NCBI GenBank assembly: GCA_015232565.1
Contig: JADFZK010000015.1
Location: 1-55,656 of the forward strand
Direction: 5' to 3'
DNA length: 55,656 nt
From: Candidatus Omnitrophota bacterium
GTDB lineage: Bacteria > Omnitrophota > Gorgyraeia > Zapsychrales > Fredricksoniimonadaceae
The notes beneath the pieces were generated by a model. That model worked only from the letters and a program-made list of their open reading frames with translations. It was not told the DNA's origin and ran no database searches. Positions 8,956 through 17,738 of the stretch are shown here, piece after piece (positions within the stretch are counted from its first letter, which is position 1; each line of letters begins with the position of its first letter). The position numbers and the translations under genes are program-made.

Positions 8956-11900
8956 ATGGCTTCTTTTGTGCGGTCGGTTTTATCTGTTGCTTTGGCGGTT
9001 TTGATTGCTTTTGGCCCGGTTCAGGTTTATGCCCAGGACATGATGGTCGCCGGTTTGCCTTTGCCGGGCGCCATGGTGGGCCCTTCGGCGGCGTATGTTC
9101 CCGTTACTTTGCGGGGGCTGATAATTAATCCTGACCAGCCGCTCAATTTTGATTTTATAGTCGACCAGGGGGATTCCCGGGCAACGACCGCCGGTGTGCA
9201 GGAAGAGGCCGGACGGCTGGTAAAATATTTTTTAGCCGCGGTCACGGTGCCCGAGAGTGATATGTGGGTAAACTTGTCGCCGTATGAGCAGGATCGGATC
9301 ATGCCCACGCAATTCGGCCACACCGAACTGGGCCGCGATATGCTGGCCCAGGATTATGTGCTTAAGCAGGTTACCGCTTCAATGTTGCACCCTTCCACGG
9401 ATACCGGTAAAGAATTCTGGTCCCGGGTTTACGCCGCCGCGTACCAGGCCTATGGTTCCGCCGGGGAGGAGATCCCGGTGGATACTTTGAGCAAGGTGTG
9501 GATCATGCCGTCCGAGGCGGAGGTTTTCGAGAAAAACAATTCGGTCTATGTTACCGCGGCCCGCCTGAAGGTTTTAACCCAGGCCGATTATTCTGCGGCC
9601 AGAGGTGAAAGCCCGGCGCCCGACCATTCGCAAGATGTTTTGCGCGAGGTCATTATTCCCGTCCTGGAGAAAGAAGTTAACGAGGGCGCCAATTTTGCGC
9701 CTTTACGCCAGATCTATTATGCTTCCATTTTGGCCAAATGGTACCGTGAGTCGATCCAGGGCACTTTGCTGGCCCAGGCTTATGCGGGCACCAACAAGGT
9801 GGTCGGCGTGGATGTGGAGAACAAGAACGTTAAAGAAGAAATTTATCAGCGCTATATTTCCGCCTATAAGACCGGAGTGTTTAATTTCATCAAGGAAGAG
9901 CCCACACCGGAAGGCGACCTGGTGCCGCGTAAATACTTTTCTGGCGGGATATCGGGTTTGTCCGGGGGTACTTTGAAAAGGGTGTTCTCAGTGGGCGCTG
10001 TTGCTACTGCTCTTTTTTTAATGGGCACGGAACTGGCAGGAGCGGCCAGTGAACCGGTTGGCGCGGCGGTGGCCCAAATTGATATGGAGTTAATAAAAAC
10101 AGATTTTACGCTTATAGAGCTTAACCCATGGTCAGCGGTTATCGCGGCTTTTGCGGTGGGAATGGTGGGCACGCTTGGCACTTTAGTACAGCAATGGTGG
10201 AAGCGCTCCACTATTCCAGGGTTGATGTACGTTGTTTTGCATGGGGACGAGCCGCAACAACGTGAGGCAGCCATCGCCAGCCTGGCTAAACGTGGAGGAG
10301 ATGCCGTTCGGGATGCTTTGCTAAGCAGGTTTGCTGAATTGCGGGCAACCGATCGTCCGGCTGTGGCGCGCGCTTTGGTGGCAATGGGCGCGGGGGAAGA
10401 GCTGGCGGAGTTATACTTGAATATCCTTGGAAAAGGCGTGGCTTTCGATGATGCTTTTCAATTCTTCGCCGGTCGGTTTAACACCAAGGGTAAGGAGACT
10501 TTGCGGTATGGCAATGCCGAGCAAGTTATTGCTGTGCTGACCGGGCAAGGAGTCAGCGTTAAGGGGGAAAAGCGCACTAATTTCCTTGATTCTGTGAACC
10601 CACAGCAAGTGAATCTGGTAATGGAGGCGCTGAATTTTTATGGCCTGCCGGTTGAGAAATTTGCCCGGGTTTACCTGAACAGTTTTCGGGAAAGGGTTAG
10701 CAAGATGATCGGGGAGCTTCCCCAGAGCTTGTCCTATGATGTGAACAATATTAACTCAGTGGAAGTTGAGGGTCGTGCGCTAAGCATGGTTACGTCTGCC
10801 TATGGGGACGTGCAGGCGGTGGTAAAGAATGCAGTTTCAGCTTCTGCGGCTACGCGTTGGCAGGCAAATGCTGAGCTGGTGGCGTCGGCAGTCGCGGATA
10901 TCCGGGCGGCGGTAAAGAAATTAAAGAATCCCAAATTTCATTCTTATGAGGCTGATGATCAGAGGCGCGAAGCCGCCGTCGCGGATCTTGAAGCGAAGCT
11001 TGGTCGGTTAACGGAACTCTCCCGGGTCGCTCTGAAGTTGGCAAACATCGCAGAAATAAAAGCGGTGGTAGTGGAAATTGATACGGCTGTTAACGGTTTG
11101 ATCAAGGATTCTATTTTGGAGAATCAGACAGGCTTTAAGAATTTGGTCGATGGCGCTCCTTCCGAGCTGCAGTTGGCTTTGTTGAAGATCCTTGTTACTA
11201 AAGAAGGCGATCCCCGGCTGGCAGGTAAATTGAGCGCATTACCCGCCCGGGATATTCAAGTGGCCATTAAGCGGTTAAATCAATTTTTCTCTTGGGCGCC
11301 TGACGAGACTGGTCGCGTTGACCGGGAGCGGGCCGGGGAATTTCAGCAGAAAATTGATGATTTGATCCGGACTTATGATTTTAAACGTCAAGAAGCGATG
11401 AGTCAAGCGCTGGAGTCTGCCTTGGCGGTACTGCAGTCGATGGTGGATAAATTGGCCGCTTCTCCCGAGGTAGCTACTAAAGAGATCGATGAAAGGGTTG
11501 TTCAAGCGACTGTTGATATTGTCCAGGCGGCGGGTATGAATTTATACAGGTACCTGGCTTTTAGCTCTGATGATGAGTATGAGCCAGCTTGGCATCTTAT
11601 GAGTATGGCCTGCGATAATCGCAGGCCGGGAGACAAGGTGGCGATATTACATGGTTTGCGTTTCTTTGGGGCAATTCCAATAATAGCAACAGAGCTCGGG
11701 CTGGGATTGGTTGAGTCCGAGACAACGCCCTTTGAGGTGCGTGAAGCGGCGTTGGTCTTGCTGGAAGGAGCTCTGGCCGATCATCCTCAGTCTTTCGTAA
11801 ATCCGGAAAGCGCCAGATTATCGTTGCGGTCGGTGCGTGACAGGATCAATAGTGGCGCTTTGGCGGGTGCCTCAAAATCGAAAAAGAAAGCCCAGGCTGC

Positions 11901-12192
11901 AGCGGCCCCCGCGGCTCCGGTTGCTACCGTTCCAGGTGCGCCGGCTTCTGCTCCAGGCACATTGCCTGCGGCGGCTCCTGGTGCGCCAATACAAGATTCA
12001 GCGCAAAACGATGTCTTCGGTGGTATCGATATCCAGGAAATCATGATCCGCCGTAGTGGGAGCGGCGCTCCGGTGCAGTTTAATGCCCAGGCGGTTTCCC
12101 AGGTTTTGGCGGATGGTTTTGCCGGCTTTAGCCCCCGGGTGCTTACGTTCGAGCCTCTGTCAAATGCTGTTTACGGAATATTTACCAGATAG
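8956..12192 (+). CDS. Giant secreted protein, paralogue 2 (RKYFSGG family), 1078 aa
   Basis: Start chosen at 8956 because GGGAGG precedes it by 5 nt and the protein then opens with a normal signal peptide (MASFVRSVLS to VYAQ). The shared N-terminal domain runs to RKYFSGG at about residue 325: WVNLSPYEQDRIM, TELGRDMLAQDYVLKQ, EKEVNEGANFAPLRQ. It is followed by two hydrophobic segments (about 344-365 and 390-413) absent from the other paralogues, so the rest may be membrane-anchored. A HEAT-like stretch (about 430-480) and long helical or coiled-coil regions follow, then an Ala/Pro-rich linker and a C-terminal GGIDI segment resembling the paralogues. Function unknown. Confidence 0.88.
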   Translation: MASFVRSVLSVALAVLIAFGPVQVYAQDMMVAGLPLPGAMVGPSAAYVPVTLRGLIINPDQPLNFDFIVDQGDSRATTAGVQEEAGRLVKYFLAAVTVPESDMWVNLSPYEQDRIMPTQFGHTELGRDMLAQDYVLKQVTASMLHPSTDTGKEFWSRVYAAAYQAYGSAGEEIPVDTLSKVWIMPSEAEVFEKNNSVYVTAARLKVLTQADYSAARGESPAPDHSQDVLREVIIPVLEKEVNEGANFAPLRQIYYASILAKWYRESIQGTLLAQAYAGTNKVVGVDVENKNVKEEIYQRYISAYKTGVFNFIKEEPTPEGDLVPRKYFSGGISGLSGGTLKRVFSVGAVATALFLMGTELAGAASEPVGAAVAQIDMELIKTDFTLIELNPWSAVIAAFAVGMVGTLGTLVQQWWKRSTIPGLMYVVLHGDEPQQREAAIASLAKRGGDAVRDALLSRFAELRATDRPAVARALVAMGAGEELAELYLNILGKGVAFDDAFQFFAGRFNTKGKETLRYGNAEQVIAVLTGQGVSVKGEKRTNFLDSVNPQQVNLVMEALNFYGLPVEKFARVYLNSFRERVSKMIGELPQSLSYDVNNINSVEVEGRALSMVTSAYGDVQAVVKNAVSASAATRWQANAELVASAVADIRAAVKKLKNPKFHSYEADDQRREAAVADLEAKLGRLTELSRVALKLANIAEIKAVVVEIDTAVNGLIKDSILENQTGFKNLVDGAPSELQLALLKILVTKEGDPRLAGKLSALPARDIQVAIKRLNQFFSWAPDETGRVDRERAGEFQQKIDDLIRTYDFKRQEAMSQALESALAVLQSMVDKLAASPEVATKEIDERVVQATVDIVQAAGMNLYRYLAFSSDDEYEPAWHLMSMACDNRRPGDKVAILHGLRFFGAIPIIATELGLGLVESETTPFEVREAALVLLEGALADHPQSFVNPESARLSLRSVRDRINSGALAGASKSKKKAQAAAAPAAPVATVPGAPASAPGTLPAAAPGAPIQDSAQNDVFGGIDIQEIMIRRSGSGAPVQFNAQAVSQVLADGFAGFSPRVLTFEPLSNAVYGIFTR

Positions 12193-12204
12193 CGCTTCTT
12201 TTTA

Positions 12205-12234
12205 TTGGCACAATGAAAAGTCGTATGTTATACT
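12205..12234 (+). promoter_or_regulatory. Promoter of the cvpA-dnaG-rpoD operon
   Basis: TTGGCA (12205-12210), an 18-nt spacer and TATACT (12229-12234). Transcription would begin near 12241, about 60 nt before the first gene. Confidence 0.6.
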
Positions 12235-12301
12235 TTGGCAATTCAATAAGGGGCGTGTTCTATAAACCATTGAAAACAGAGCTTTTTCGAGCGAGAAGAT
12301 C

Positions 12302-12865
12302 ATGGAAATGCTAAAAAGTATTAACTGGGTAGATGTAATGGTTATGGTCATTGCGATCAGGATCATCTACATTAGTGCGCAAACCGGTTTTGTAGTGGAG
12401 TTCCTGAAAACCCTGGCGGCGCTTACGGCCTTGTTTGTGTCTTTTCATTTTTTCTCGCTGGTTGGCGGCGCAGTGCCAAAAATTAATTTCTCACCCGAGA
12501 TCCTGGCGGCCACGGCTTTCCTGGTTTTGTGGATGGTTACCCTGCTCTTGTGCAAGTTTTGCCGGGACGGTTTTATGATGCTTTTCTCGGTCAAGGCCGA
12601 GAACGCGGTCGATAAATGGGGCGCGGTGGTAATTGCTGTTGGGCGGGTGGTGGTAACGGCCAGTATGGCGCTGTTCCTGCTTTTATTGTCGGGGCAGAAG
12701 TATTTGCAGAACATGACTTTATCGTCATTATCCGGCCGGCATGTTTTGCTGGTCGCGCCGGTCATTTACCGGGAAGGCTGTGACCGGGTTATTACCCGTC
12801 TTTTCCCGGACCAGAAGAAGAATCCGGCGGTCGGGCATGTTTTAATGAATGTGGTCAAGAAATAA
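12302..12865 (+). CDS. CvpA family membrane protein
   Basis: A 187-aa protein with about four hydrophobic segments and the CvpA/colicin V production family layout: a short NWVDVMV start, a first helix with RIIYISAQTGFVVEFLKT, and a last helix ending in GQKYLQ. Family members are inner-membrane proteins of poorly defined role, often near replication or recombination genes. It is 18 bp upstream of dnaG and probably the first gene of the dnaG-rpoD operon. The assignment rests on overall pattern, not on catalytic residues. Confidence 0.7.
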   Translation: MEMLKSINWVDVMVMVIAIRIIYISAQTGFVVEFLKTLAALTALFVSFHFFSLVGGAVPKINFSPEILAATAFLVLWMVTLLLCKFCRDGFMMLFSVKAENAVDKWGAVVIAVGRVVVTASMALFLLLLSGQKYLQNMTLSSLSGRHVLLVAPVIYREGCDRVITRLFPDQKKNPAVGHVLMNVVKK

Positions 12866-12883
12866 CTTTGAGGCAGACAGCAC

Positions 12884-14683
12884 GTGGGGTTGATACCGGA
12901 AGATGTTATACAGCAGGTCATCGACCGGACGAATATCGTCGAGTTGATCGCCAGCTATATCCCGCTTAAGAAAACGGGCGGTAATTACAAAGCTCTTTGT
13001 CCGTTCCATAACGAGAAAACGCCGTCGTTCGTAGTAACGCCGCACAAGCAGATATTCCATTGCTTCGGCTGTCACGAGGGTGGTAACGCCCTGGGTTTTG
13101 TGATGAAACACGAACGCCTGGGTTTTGCCGAAGCGGTGCGTTTGCTGGCGGGCCGGGCGGGGGTTATGATCCCCGAAAGCGATCCGGCGGTCCGGGTTAA
13201 AGACGACCTGCGCCAAAGGATATTTCAGGCCAATGAAGCGGTGGTGGAATATTATCACCGCAATCTGGTGGCCGGGAAAGAACCGGAAGTAAAGCTGGCG
13301 CGGGATTATTTAAAGTCGCGTTCCATCGACCTGGATTGTGTAAAGCGTTTCCGGATCGGTTATGCTTACGATGCCTGGGACGGGGCGGCGGCGGAGTTAA
13401 GGCAAAAAGGTTTTTCGGCCGAAGAGATCTTGAAGTCCGGTTTGGTGGTGCCCCGGGAGAAGTCCCAGGGTTATTACGACCGGTTTCGCGGCCGGGTGAT
13501 CTTTCCGATCTTTGATTATCGTGACCGCGCGCTGGCTTTTGGCGCCCGGGCATTAAAGAAAGACGACAAGGCGAAATACATCAATTCGCCCGAAACCGTT
13601 CTTTACACCAAAGGCCAGCATCTTTACGGCCTTAACTGGGCCAAGGATGCGATCGTTCGCGAGGACGCGGTCATAGTGGTGGAAGGTTATATGGACTTGA
13701 TCCGCCCGGTCCTGGCCGGGATAGGGAATGTGGTGGCCTCGCTGGGCACCGCGCTCACAGTGGATCATGTGCGTTTGATCCGGCGCTACACGCGCAATAT
13801 TATTATGCTCTTTGATATGGACACCGCCGGTCAGGCGGCGACCCTGCGCAGTCTCGATACCCTCCTGGAGGAGGATATGAACGTGCGCGTGGCCGCCCTT
13901 GCCGACGATGAAGACCCGGATTCATTCATCCTCAAGGATGGGGCGGAAGCATTTCGCGGCCGGATCAAGCAAGCTATCAGCCTTTTCGATTTTAAATTGA
14001 GCCGTTTAACGGCCGCGCATAATGCGCACACAATCGAAGGCCGGGCTGTGATCTGTCAGGAAATGCTTCCTACTATCGACAAAATTCCCAGCGAAGTGGT
14101 GCGGGATGGATATGTTCGGGAGTTAGCCTCCCGGTTGCATATCCCTGAGGATGCTGTAGCGAAAGAACGGCGCCGTTTGGGGGGCATGGCAGTGGCGGCG
14201 AGGCCCAGGGTGGAACAGGATCATTTAAATTCCGGCCGGGCTGTGCATCAGCAGGTATCCGGGCGCAAAGAGCTTTCCCCGGAGGAGAGTTTGTTGTTAA
14301 AGCTCATGCTGGCCGAACCCAAGTGGGTGGCGGAGGCGCGGGCGGTCATTCTTCCGGAAGATCTGAGGGATGATGTAATAAGGCGCATTGTGGCCAAAGT
14401 TTACGAGGTGTTTGATAAGGAAAAGCAGGTAGGCGTGGCGGCGCTGGTGAATTTGTTCGATGACGGCGCCGTGCGGTCGATCATAACGCGCCTGGCGCAG
14501 GACGACCTGGTGCTTAATGACCAGAAGCGGATGTTCGCGGATTGCGTTAGGAGTATCAAAGGTTTTTCCCGGAAGGCCGAACGCCAGCGTTTGCGGGATG
14601 CCATGAGTGCAGCGGAAAAAGCCGGGGACTGGGACGCGGTGCGCGGGTTCCAGGAGCAGTTCAACAGGATCATAAAAGGCTGA
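12884..14683 (+). CDS. dnaG: DNA primase DnaG
   Basis: Synthesises RNA primers for DNA replication. The 599-aa protein has the three expected parts. The N-terminal CHC2 zinc finger (residues about 40-64) carries CPFHNEKTPSF and HCFGC. The TOPRIM core has VVEGYMDLI near residue 268 and an LFDMDTAGQAA metal-binding segment. The C-terminal helical domain would bind the replicative helicase DnaB. The start shown is GTG; the in-frame TTG at 12890 would give MIPEDVIQ, which fits the family equally well. It lies between cvpA and rpoD, the classic primase-sigma factor linkage. Confidence 0.95.
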   Translation: MGLIPEDVIQQVIDRTNIVELIASYIPLKKTGGNYKALCPFHNEKTPSFVVTPHKQIFHCFGCHEGGNALGFVMKHERLGFAEAVRLLAGRAGVMIPESDPAVRVKDDLRQRIFQANEAVVEYYHRNLVAGKEPEVKLARDYLKSRSIDLDCVKRFRIGYAYDAWDGAAAELRQKGFSAEEILKSGLVVPREKSQGYYDRFRGRVIFPIFDYRDRALAFGARALKKDDKAKYINSPETVLYTKGQHLYGLNWAKDAIVREDAVIVVEGYMDLIRPVLAGIGNVVASLGTALTVDHVRLIRRYTRNIIMLFDMDTAGQAATLRSLDTLLEEDMNVRVAALADDEDPDSFILKDGAEAFRGRIKQAISLFDFKLSRLTAAHNAHTIEGRAVICQEMLPTIDKIPSEVVRDGYVRELASRLHIPEDAVAKERRRLGGMAVAARPRVEQDHLNSGRAVHQQVSGRKELSPEESLLLKLMLAEPKWVAEARAVILPEDLRDDVIRRIVAKVYEVFDKEKQVGVAALVNLFDDGAVRSIITRLAQDDLVLNDQKRMFADCVRSIKGFSRKAERQRLRDAMSAAEKAGDWDAVRGFQEQFNRIIKG

Positions 14684-14705
14684 AACATAAGCGGAGTTGA
14701 GTCTA

Positions 14706-16325
14706 ATGAAAGAAAACGTTAAAGAAAAAGATAAAGTGGATTTCCAGCAGGATCTCGACAAGCTGATCGAGTCCGGAAAGAAAAAGGGCGGTGTGCTGAC
14801 CTATGACGAGGTCAACGAAACCCTCTCCGGCTCGATTGATTCGTCCCAGGAGATCGACCATGTCTTCGAGATCCTCGACGGCAAAGGTATCCGCGTGGTG
14901 GATTCCGATGACGACGAGAAAGAGAAGCCGGTGGCCGAAGAAGGCTCCTCCGAAGCGGAAGAGACCCGCGAACAGCAGGTGCGCCGGGTGCGTGAGGAAA
15001 GCCGCGAGGACGATGTCTACGCCGACAAATTCATTCCGCTTGACGATCCGGTGAAGATGTACCTTAAGCAGATGGGTTCTATCCCGCTTTTGACGCGCGA
15101 CGAGGAGATCTCCCTGGCCAAGCGTATCGAAGAGGCCGAGAAGCGTTTCTCGGAGTCCCTGTTCGTTAACGGCTATGCGCGCAAGGAAGCGATGGGTATC
15201 ATCGAGAAAACCTTGAAGCAGGAGATCAATGTTGAGGATGTGGTAAAGGACGAACTTGAACGCCGCCCCATGCTCCTTAAGGACCTGGCGCGTATTCTGG
15301 ATAAGGTCAAGCGGGCCAAGGGCGGTACGCCGCAGAGCGCGCGGATGGTTTCGGAGTTTAAACTGACGGCCTCGGTGAATGAACAGATCATCGGCCGGGT
15401 CAATCAGATCATGGATGGTATCCAGTATGCCGACCGCCAGCTGGCCATGAAAAAGCCGCCGGTGCCGCGCAAGGAGATCGAAGACCGCCGCGCCAAGCTG
15501 GTGAAGGACCTGGGCGAGCCGCTGGGCAAGGTGCGCGAGCAGTTGCGGGTCATCAAGATCCGCCAGTCGCAATTTAACAAGGCCAAGAAGCTTTTGGTCG
15601 AGGCTAACCTGCGTTTGGTGGTGTCTATAGCCAAGAAATACATTAATCGCGGTTTGTCGTTCCTGGACCTTATTCAGGAAGGCAATATGGGGCTTATTCG
15701 CGCGGTGGAAAAGTTTGAATACCAGCGCGGGTACAAGTTTTCGACGTATGCCACCTGGTGGATCCGCCAGGCCATTACCCGTTCTATTGCCGACCAGGCG
15801 CGGACCATCCGTATCCCGGTGCATATGACCGAGACGATCAACAAGATCATCCGTATTTCGCGCCTGTTCGTGCAGGAATATGGCCGCGAACCTTCTTCGC
15901 CCGAGATCGCCAAGCAGATGCGGATCCCGATCGCGAAGGTTAAAGAGATCATGAAGATCTCCCAGGTGCCGATCTCGCTCCAAACGCCCATTGGCGATGA
16001 AGGCGATACGCATTTCGGGGATTTCATTGAGGATAAAAAGGCAGTTTCTCCGGCGACGGCTACTTTGCATTCCATGCTGAAAGACGAGATCGGCGGAGTG
16101 CTGGAGACTCTCGACGAGCGCGAACGCAAGATCCTGGAACTGCGGTTTGGCATCGTAGACGGCACCAGCCGCACTCTTGAGGAGGTAGGTTCGGAGTTCA
16201 ATGTTACGCGAGAACGCGTGCGCCAGATCGAGTCAAAGGCCCTGCGGAAGCTGCGTCACCCGACCCGTTCCCGGAAGCTAAAAATGTTCCTGGACATGTC
16301 GGCGAAGGATGATTATGTGATCTGA
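14706..16325 (+). CDS. rpoD: Primary sigma factor RpoD (sigma-70)
   Basis: Housekeeping sigma factor of 539 aa. The ATG at 14706 is preceded by GCGGAG at 14691-14696. Region 1.1 (about 15-65), region 1.2 ([12 protein letters not shown]), region 2 ([40 protein letters not shown]), region 3 and region 4 ([20 protein letters not shown]) are all present. A non-conserved insert separates 1.2 and 2, as in many group 1 sigma factors. The stop codon lies inside the 5' arm of a perfect palindrome (16319-16347), the first of three hairpin modules in its 3' UTR. Confidence 0.97.
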   Translation: MKENVKEKDKVDFQQDLDKLIESGKKKGGVLTYDEVNETLSGSIDSSQEIDHVFEILDGKGIRVVDSDDDEKEKPVAEEGSSEAEETREQQVRRVREESREDDVYADKFIPLDDPVKMYLKQMGSIPLLTRDEEISLAKRIEEAEKRFSESLFVNGYARKEAMGIIEKTLKQEINVEDVVKDELERRPMLLKDLARILDKVKRAKGGTPQSARMVSEFKLTASVNEQIIGRVNQIMDGIQYADRQLAMKKPPVPRKEIEDRRAKLVKDLGEPLGKVREQLRVIKIRQSQFNKAKKLLVEANLRLVVSIAKKYINRGLSFLDLIQEGNMGLIRAVEKFEYQRGYKFSTYATWWIRQAITRSIADQARTIRIPVHMTETINKIIRISRLFVQEYGREPSSPEIAKQMRIPIAKVKEIMKISQVPISLQTPIGDEGDTHFGDFIEDKKAVSPATATLHSMLKDEIGGVLETLDERERKILELRFGIVDGTSRTLEEVGSEFNVTRERVRQIESKALRKLRHPTRSRKLKMFLDMSAKDDYVI

Positions 16326-16394
16326 AAAGCCTACGGCTTTTCAGATCATCCATCAAGCCACCTGAGGCCTAAAAGGCCTCGGGGCTTGAGGGAT
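16319..16394 (+). repeat. Hairpin module A (RCCTG/CGG family)
   Basis: First part: perfect palindrome gatctgaaaagcc-tac-ggcttttcagatc (16319-16347), overlapping the rpoD stop codon. Second part: two-tier hairpin with a 12-bp outer stem (16348-16359 with 16383-16394, one A.G mismatch at position 5), then ACCTG (16360-16364), a 6-bp inner stem AGGCCT around an AAA loop, and CGG (16380-16382). The 75 bp at 16325-16399 recur exactly at 16474-16548. Confidence 0.85.
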
Positions 16395-16400
16395 CGAATT

Positions 16401-16468
16401 AAGCCTACGGCTTTTCAGATCACTCCTCACCCCGCCTGGGCCCCAACAGGGCCCGGGGGGTGAGGAGT
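16401..16468 (+). repeat. Hairpin module B (RCCTG/CGG family)
   Basis: The palindrome is a partial copy of that in module A: the 3' arm is kept and the 5' arm shortened. The two-tier hairpin has a perfect 12-bp outer stem (16422-16433 with 16457-16468) unrelated in sequence to module A, then GCCTG (16434-16438), inner stem GGCCC (16439-16443 with 16449-16453) and CGG (16454-16456). Confidence 0.8.
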
Positions 16469-16473
16469 CTTAT

Positions 16474-16543
16474 AAAAGCCTACGGCTTTTCAGATCATCC
16501 ATCAAGCCACCTGAGGCCTAAAAGGCCTCGGGGCTTGAGGGAT
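16474..16543 (+). repeat. Hairpin module C, near-copy of module A
   Basis: Bases 16474-16548 equal 16325-16399 without a mismatch. The 5' arm of the palindrome is shortened because the upstream bases derive from module B rather than rpoD. The hairpin occupies 16497-16543 with ACCTG at 16509-16513 and CGG at 16529-16531. Confidence 0.85.
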
Positions 16544-16550
16544 CGAATAC

Positions 16551-16589
16551 GGCCTCGAGACCTGAAAGATTTCGAGGCTGTTTTCTTTT
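16551..16589 (+). terminator. Rho-independent terminator of the rpoD operon
   Basis: Stem GCCTCGA (16552-16558) with TCGAGGC (16572-16578), followed by TGTTTTCTTTT. It lies beyond all three hairpin modules, so the modules would be transcribed as rpoD 3' UTR. Confidence 0.7.
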
Positions 16590-16615
16590 GCAATGTGTTC
16601 GGGTTCTGGTATTCT
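16588..16615 (+). promoter_or_regulatory. Putative promoter for the exported protein at 16692
   Basis: TTGCAA (16588-16593), a 16-nt spacer and TATTCT (16610-16615). It overlaps the tail of the rpoD terminator and would leave a leader of about 70 nt. Confidence 0.45.
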
Positions 16616-16691
16616 TGAAAGGGTCGGGCAAATTATCTGGGAGTAAAGTAAGGTGGGAATGTGTGGTGTTGATTTTACTGAGGGTTGTTAA

Positions 16692-17189
16692 ATGAAAACA
16701 ATTTGTTTCTTTGTTAGTATTCTTTTTGTGTTTGGATGTTTCAATACATTGTCTTTTGCCCAGCAGGTGCTTTCGGATGTCGCTTCGATATCGGCTGAAT
16801 CGACTGTTTCGGAGGTCGGCAAGCCGGTTTTTCCATTGGAGCTGGTTATTAAAGCTGATGCTAATTATGGCGATCAGGTATCTTCAACGTATCGGATCGG
16901 TGAAAAGATCGCTTTCGAGTTGCGCTTGACCAATGTAGGCAAAGGGGCTTTAAAAGTATTCAGGTTTGATGGCAAGTCGATCTTTTGTGATATTAACGGA
17001 CAGAACTGGGGCTCAAAAGAGCCCTCCGGTGATCCGGTGGTTATTTTAATGCCGGGTGAAGTTATGCTGAAGAAATTCAAGATCAGTGGAGCGGAAGAAC
17101 CGGGGGATTTTAAGGTCAGTTGTACTTATGGGATGGGTGTTAATGGTGTGCGTCCCCATGCCGAAAAGACCTTTCAGATCGTGCGTTAG
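16692..17189 (+). CDS. Small exported protein, BsuPI-like beta-sandwich (tentative)
   Basis: A 165-aa protein with a signal peptide (MKTICFFVSILFVFGC to LSFAQ). The mature part reads as beta-strands: KIAFELRLTNVGKGALKVFRF, PVVILMPGEVMLKKFKI and GDFKVSCTYGM. Such patterns are seen in BsuPI-like and similar immunoglobulin-like domains that fit an 'effective strength of other components' type of extracellular scaffold, but no family is certain. The Cys in VFGCFN is not a convincing lipobox, because FAQ downstream gives a better cleavage site. It has its own promoter and terminator. Confidence 0.65.
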   Translation: MKTICFFVSILFVFGCFNTLSFAQQVLSDVASISAESTVSEVGKPVFPLELVIKADANYGDQVSSTYRIGEKIAFELRLTNVGKGALKVFRFDGKSIFCDINGQNWGSKEPSGDPVVILMPGEVMLKKFKISGAEEPGDFKVSCTYGMGVNGVRPHAEKTFQIVR

Positions 17190-17213
17190 AATGGTGTCGT
17201 TAATTTTTTCCGG

Positions 17214-17286
17214 AACCGGAGAAAATCGGCTTTGGCTGTTCCGCACACAGGCGGATAGCTGCCGATCCATTCCGGTTTTCTTTTCG
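17214..17286 (+). terminator. Terminator-like inverted repeat after the exported protein gene
   Basis: Stem AACCGGA (17214-17220) with TCCGGTT (17271-17277), an inner stem ATCGGC (17225-17230) with GCCGAT (17261-17266), and a T-rich tail TTTTCTTTT ending at 17284. It immediately precedes the tRNA promoter. Confidence 0.55.
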
Positions 17287-17315
17287 TTGAAAATATAAAG
17301 TCCCTGTGATATGCT
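17287..17315 (+). promoter_or_regulatory. Promoter of the tRNA cluster
   Basis: TTGAAA (17287-17292), a 17-nt spacer and TATGCT (17310-17315). It lies about 110 bp before the first mature tRNA because a partial tRNA duplication separates them. Confidence 0.6.
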
Positions 17316-17329
17316 TCTAGGACATTTTT

Positions 17330-17433
17330 GGACTGAAATTTTGGGCCTATAGGTTGAGTCCCGCGAAGCGGGACGAAACCCCCGAAGGGGGTCAGTCGCT
17401 GGAAGTACATGGACTTAAATTTTGGGCCTATAG
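17330..17433 (+). repeat. Direct repeat duplicating the tRNA 5' end, with a hairpin insert
   Basis: The 23 nt at 17330-17352 recur at 17411-17433 with one mismatch; the second copy includes the first 10 nt of the tRNA (GGGCCTATAG). The 58 bp between them hold two hairpins, gtcccgcgaagcgggac (17358-17374) and cccccgaaggggg (17380-17392). This looks like an insertion with target duplication, or a local duplication. Confidence 0.75.
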
Positions 17434-17497
17434 CTCAGTCGGTTAGAGCAGGAGACTCATAATCTCTTGGTCCCAGGTTCGAGTCCTGGTGGGCCCA
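17424..17497 (+). tRNA. tRNA with CAT anticodon (tRNA-Ile2 more likely than Met)
   Basis: A complete cloverleaf: acceptor GGGCCTA (17424-17430) with TGGGCCC (17490-17496), D-loop AGCTCAGTCGGTTAGAGC, anticodon loop CTCATAA with CAT at 17458-17460, T-arm GGTTCGAGTCC, and discriminator A at 17497. CCA is not encoded. The anticodon stem-loop context (GAGACTCATAATCTC, then TTGGTC) resembles the lysidine-modified tRNA-Ile2 more than elongator or initiator tRNA-Met. Confidence 0.93.
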
Positions 17498-17571
17498 GAT
17501 TGAAAAGGATTCTTTTCAATCTGTCCATAAGGCCGCCTGGCGAGCGAACAGCTCGCCGGGGCCTTAGGGGC
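17497..17571 (+). repeat. Hairpin module D (RCCTG/CGG family), abutting the tRNA 3' end
   Basis: Palindrome agattgaaaag-gatt-cttttcaatct (17497-17522), starting at the tRNA discriminator base. Then a 12-bp outer stem (17523-17534 with 17560-17571, one A.G mismatch at position 5), GCCTG (17535-17539), inner stem GCGAGC (17540-17545 with 17551-17556) and CGG (17557-17559). Total length 75 nt. Confidence 0.87.
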
Positions 17572-17588
17572 AGGAAACATTGAATTAG

Positions 17589-17663
17589 GCTCCCGCCGCT
17601 CCGAGGCTCTGATGGAGCCTCAGGCAGCGGCGGGAGCAAATTTGAAAGAATTCTTTCAAATTT
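17589..17663 (-). repeat. Hairpin module E (RCCTG/CGG family), abutting the tRNA-Val 5' end
   Basis: The same 75-nt layout on the minus strand. Palindrome aaatttgaaag-aatt-ctttcaaattt (17638-17663) ends exactly at the base before tRNA-Val. A perfect 12-bp outer stem (17626-17637 with 17589-17600), GCCTG read on the minus strand (CAGGC at 17621-17625), inner stem (17604-17609 with 17615-17620) and CGG (CCG at 17601-17603) follow. Only 17 nt separate it from module D. Confidence 0.87.
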
Positions 17664-17738
17664 GGACACATAGCTCAGTTTGGTTAGAGCGTTGCCCTCA
17701 CATGGCAGAGGTCGAAGGTTCAAGTCCTTCTGTGTCCA
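17664..17738 (+). tRNA. tRNA-Val (CAC)
   Basis: Acceptor GGACACA (17664-17670) with TGTGTCC (17731-17737), D-arm AGCTCAGTTTGGTTAGAGC, anticodon loop CTCACAT with CAC at 17699-17701, T-arm GGTTCAAGTCC, and discriminator A at 17738. CCA is encoded at 17739-17741, unlike in the neighbouring CAT tRNA. Confidence 0.95.

Noticed and set aside
14703-16070. 455-codon open frame on the minus strand
   Set aside because: It is antisense to rpoD, with composition imposed by the sense codons and no ribosome-binding site or recognisable domain.
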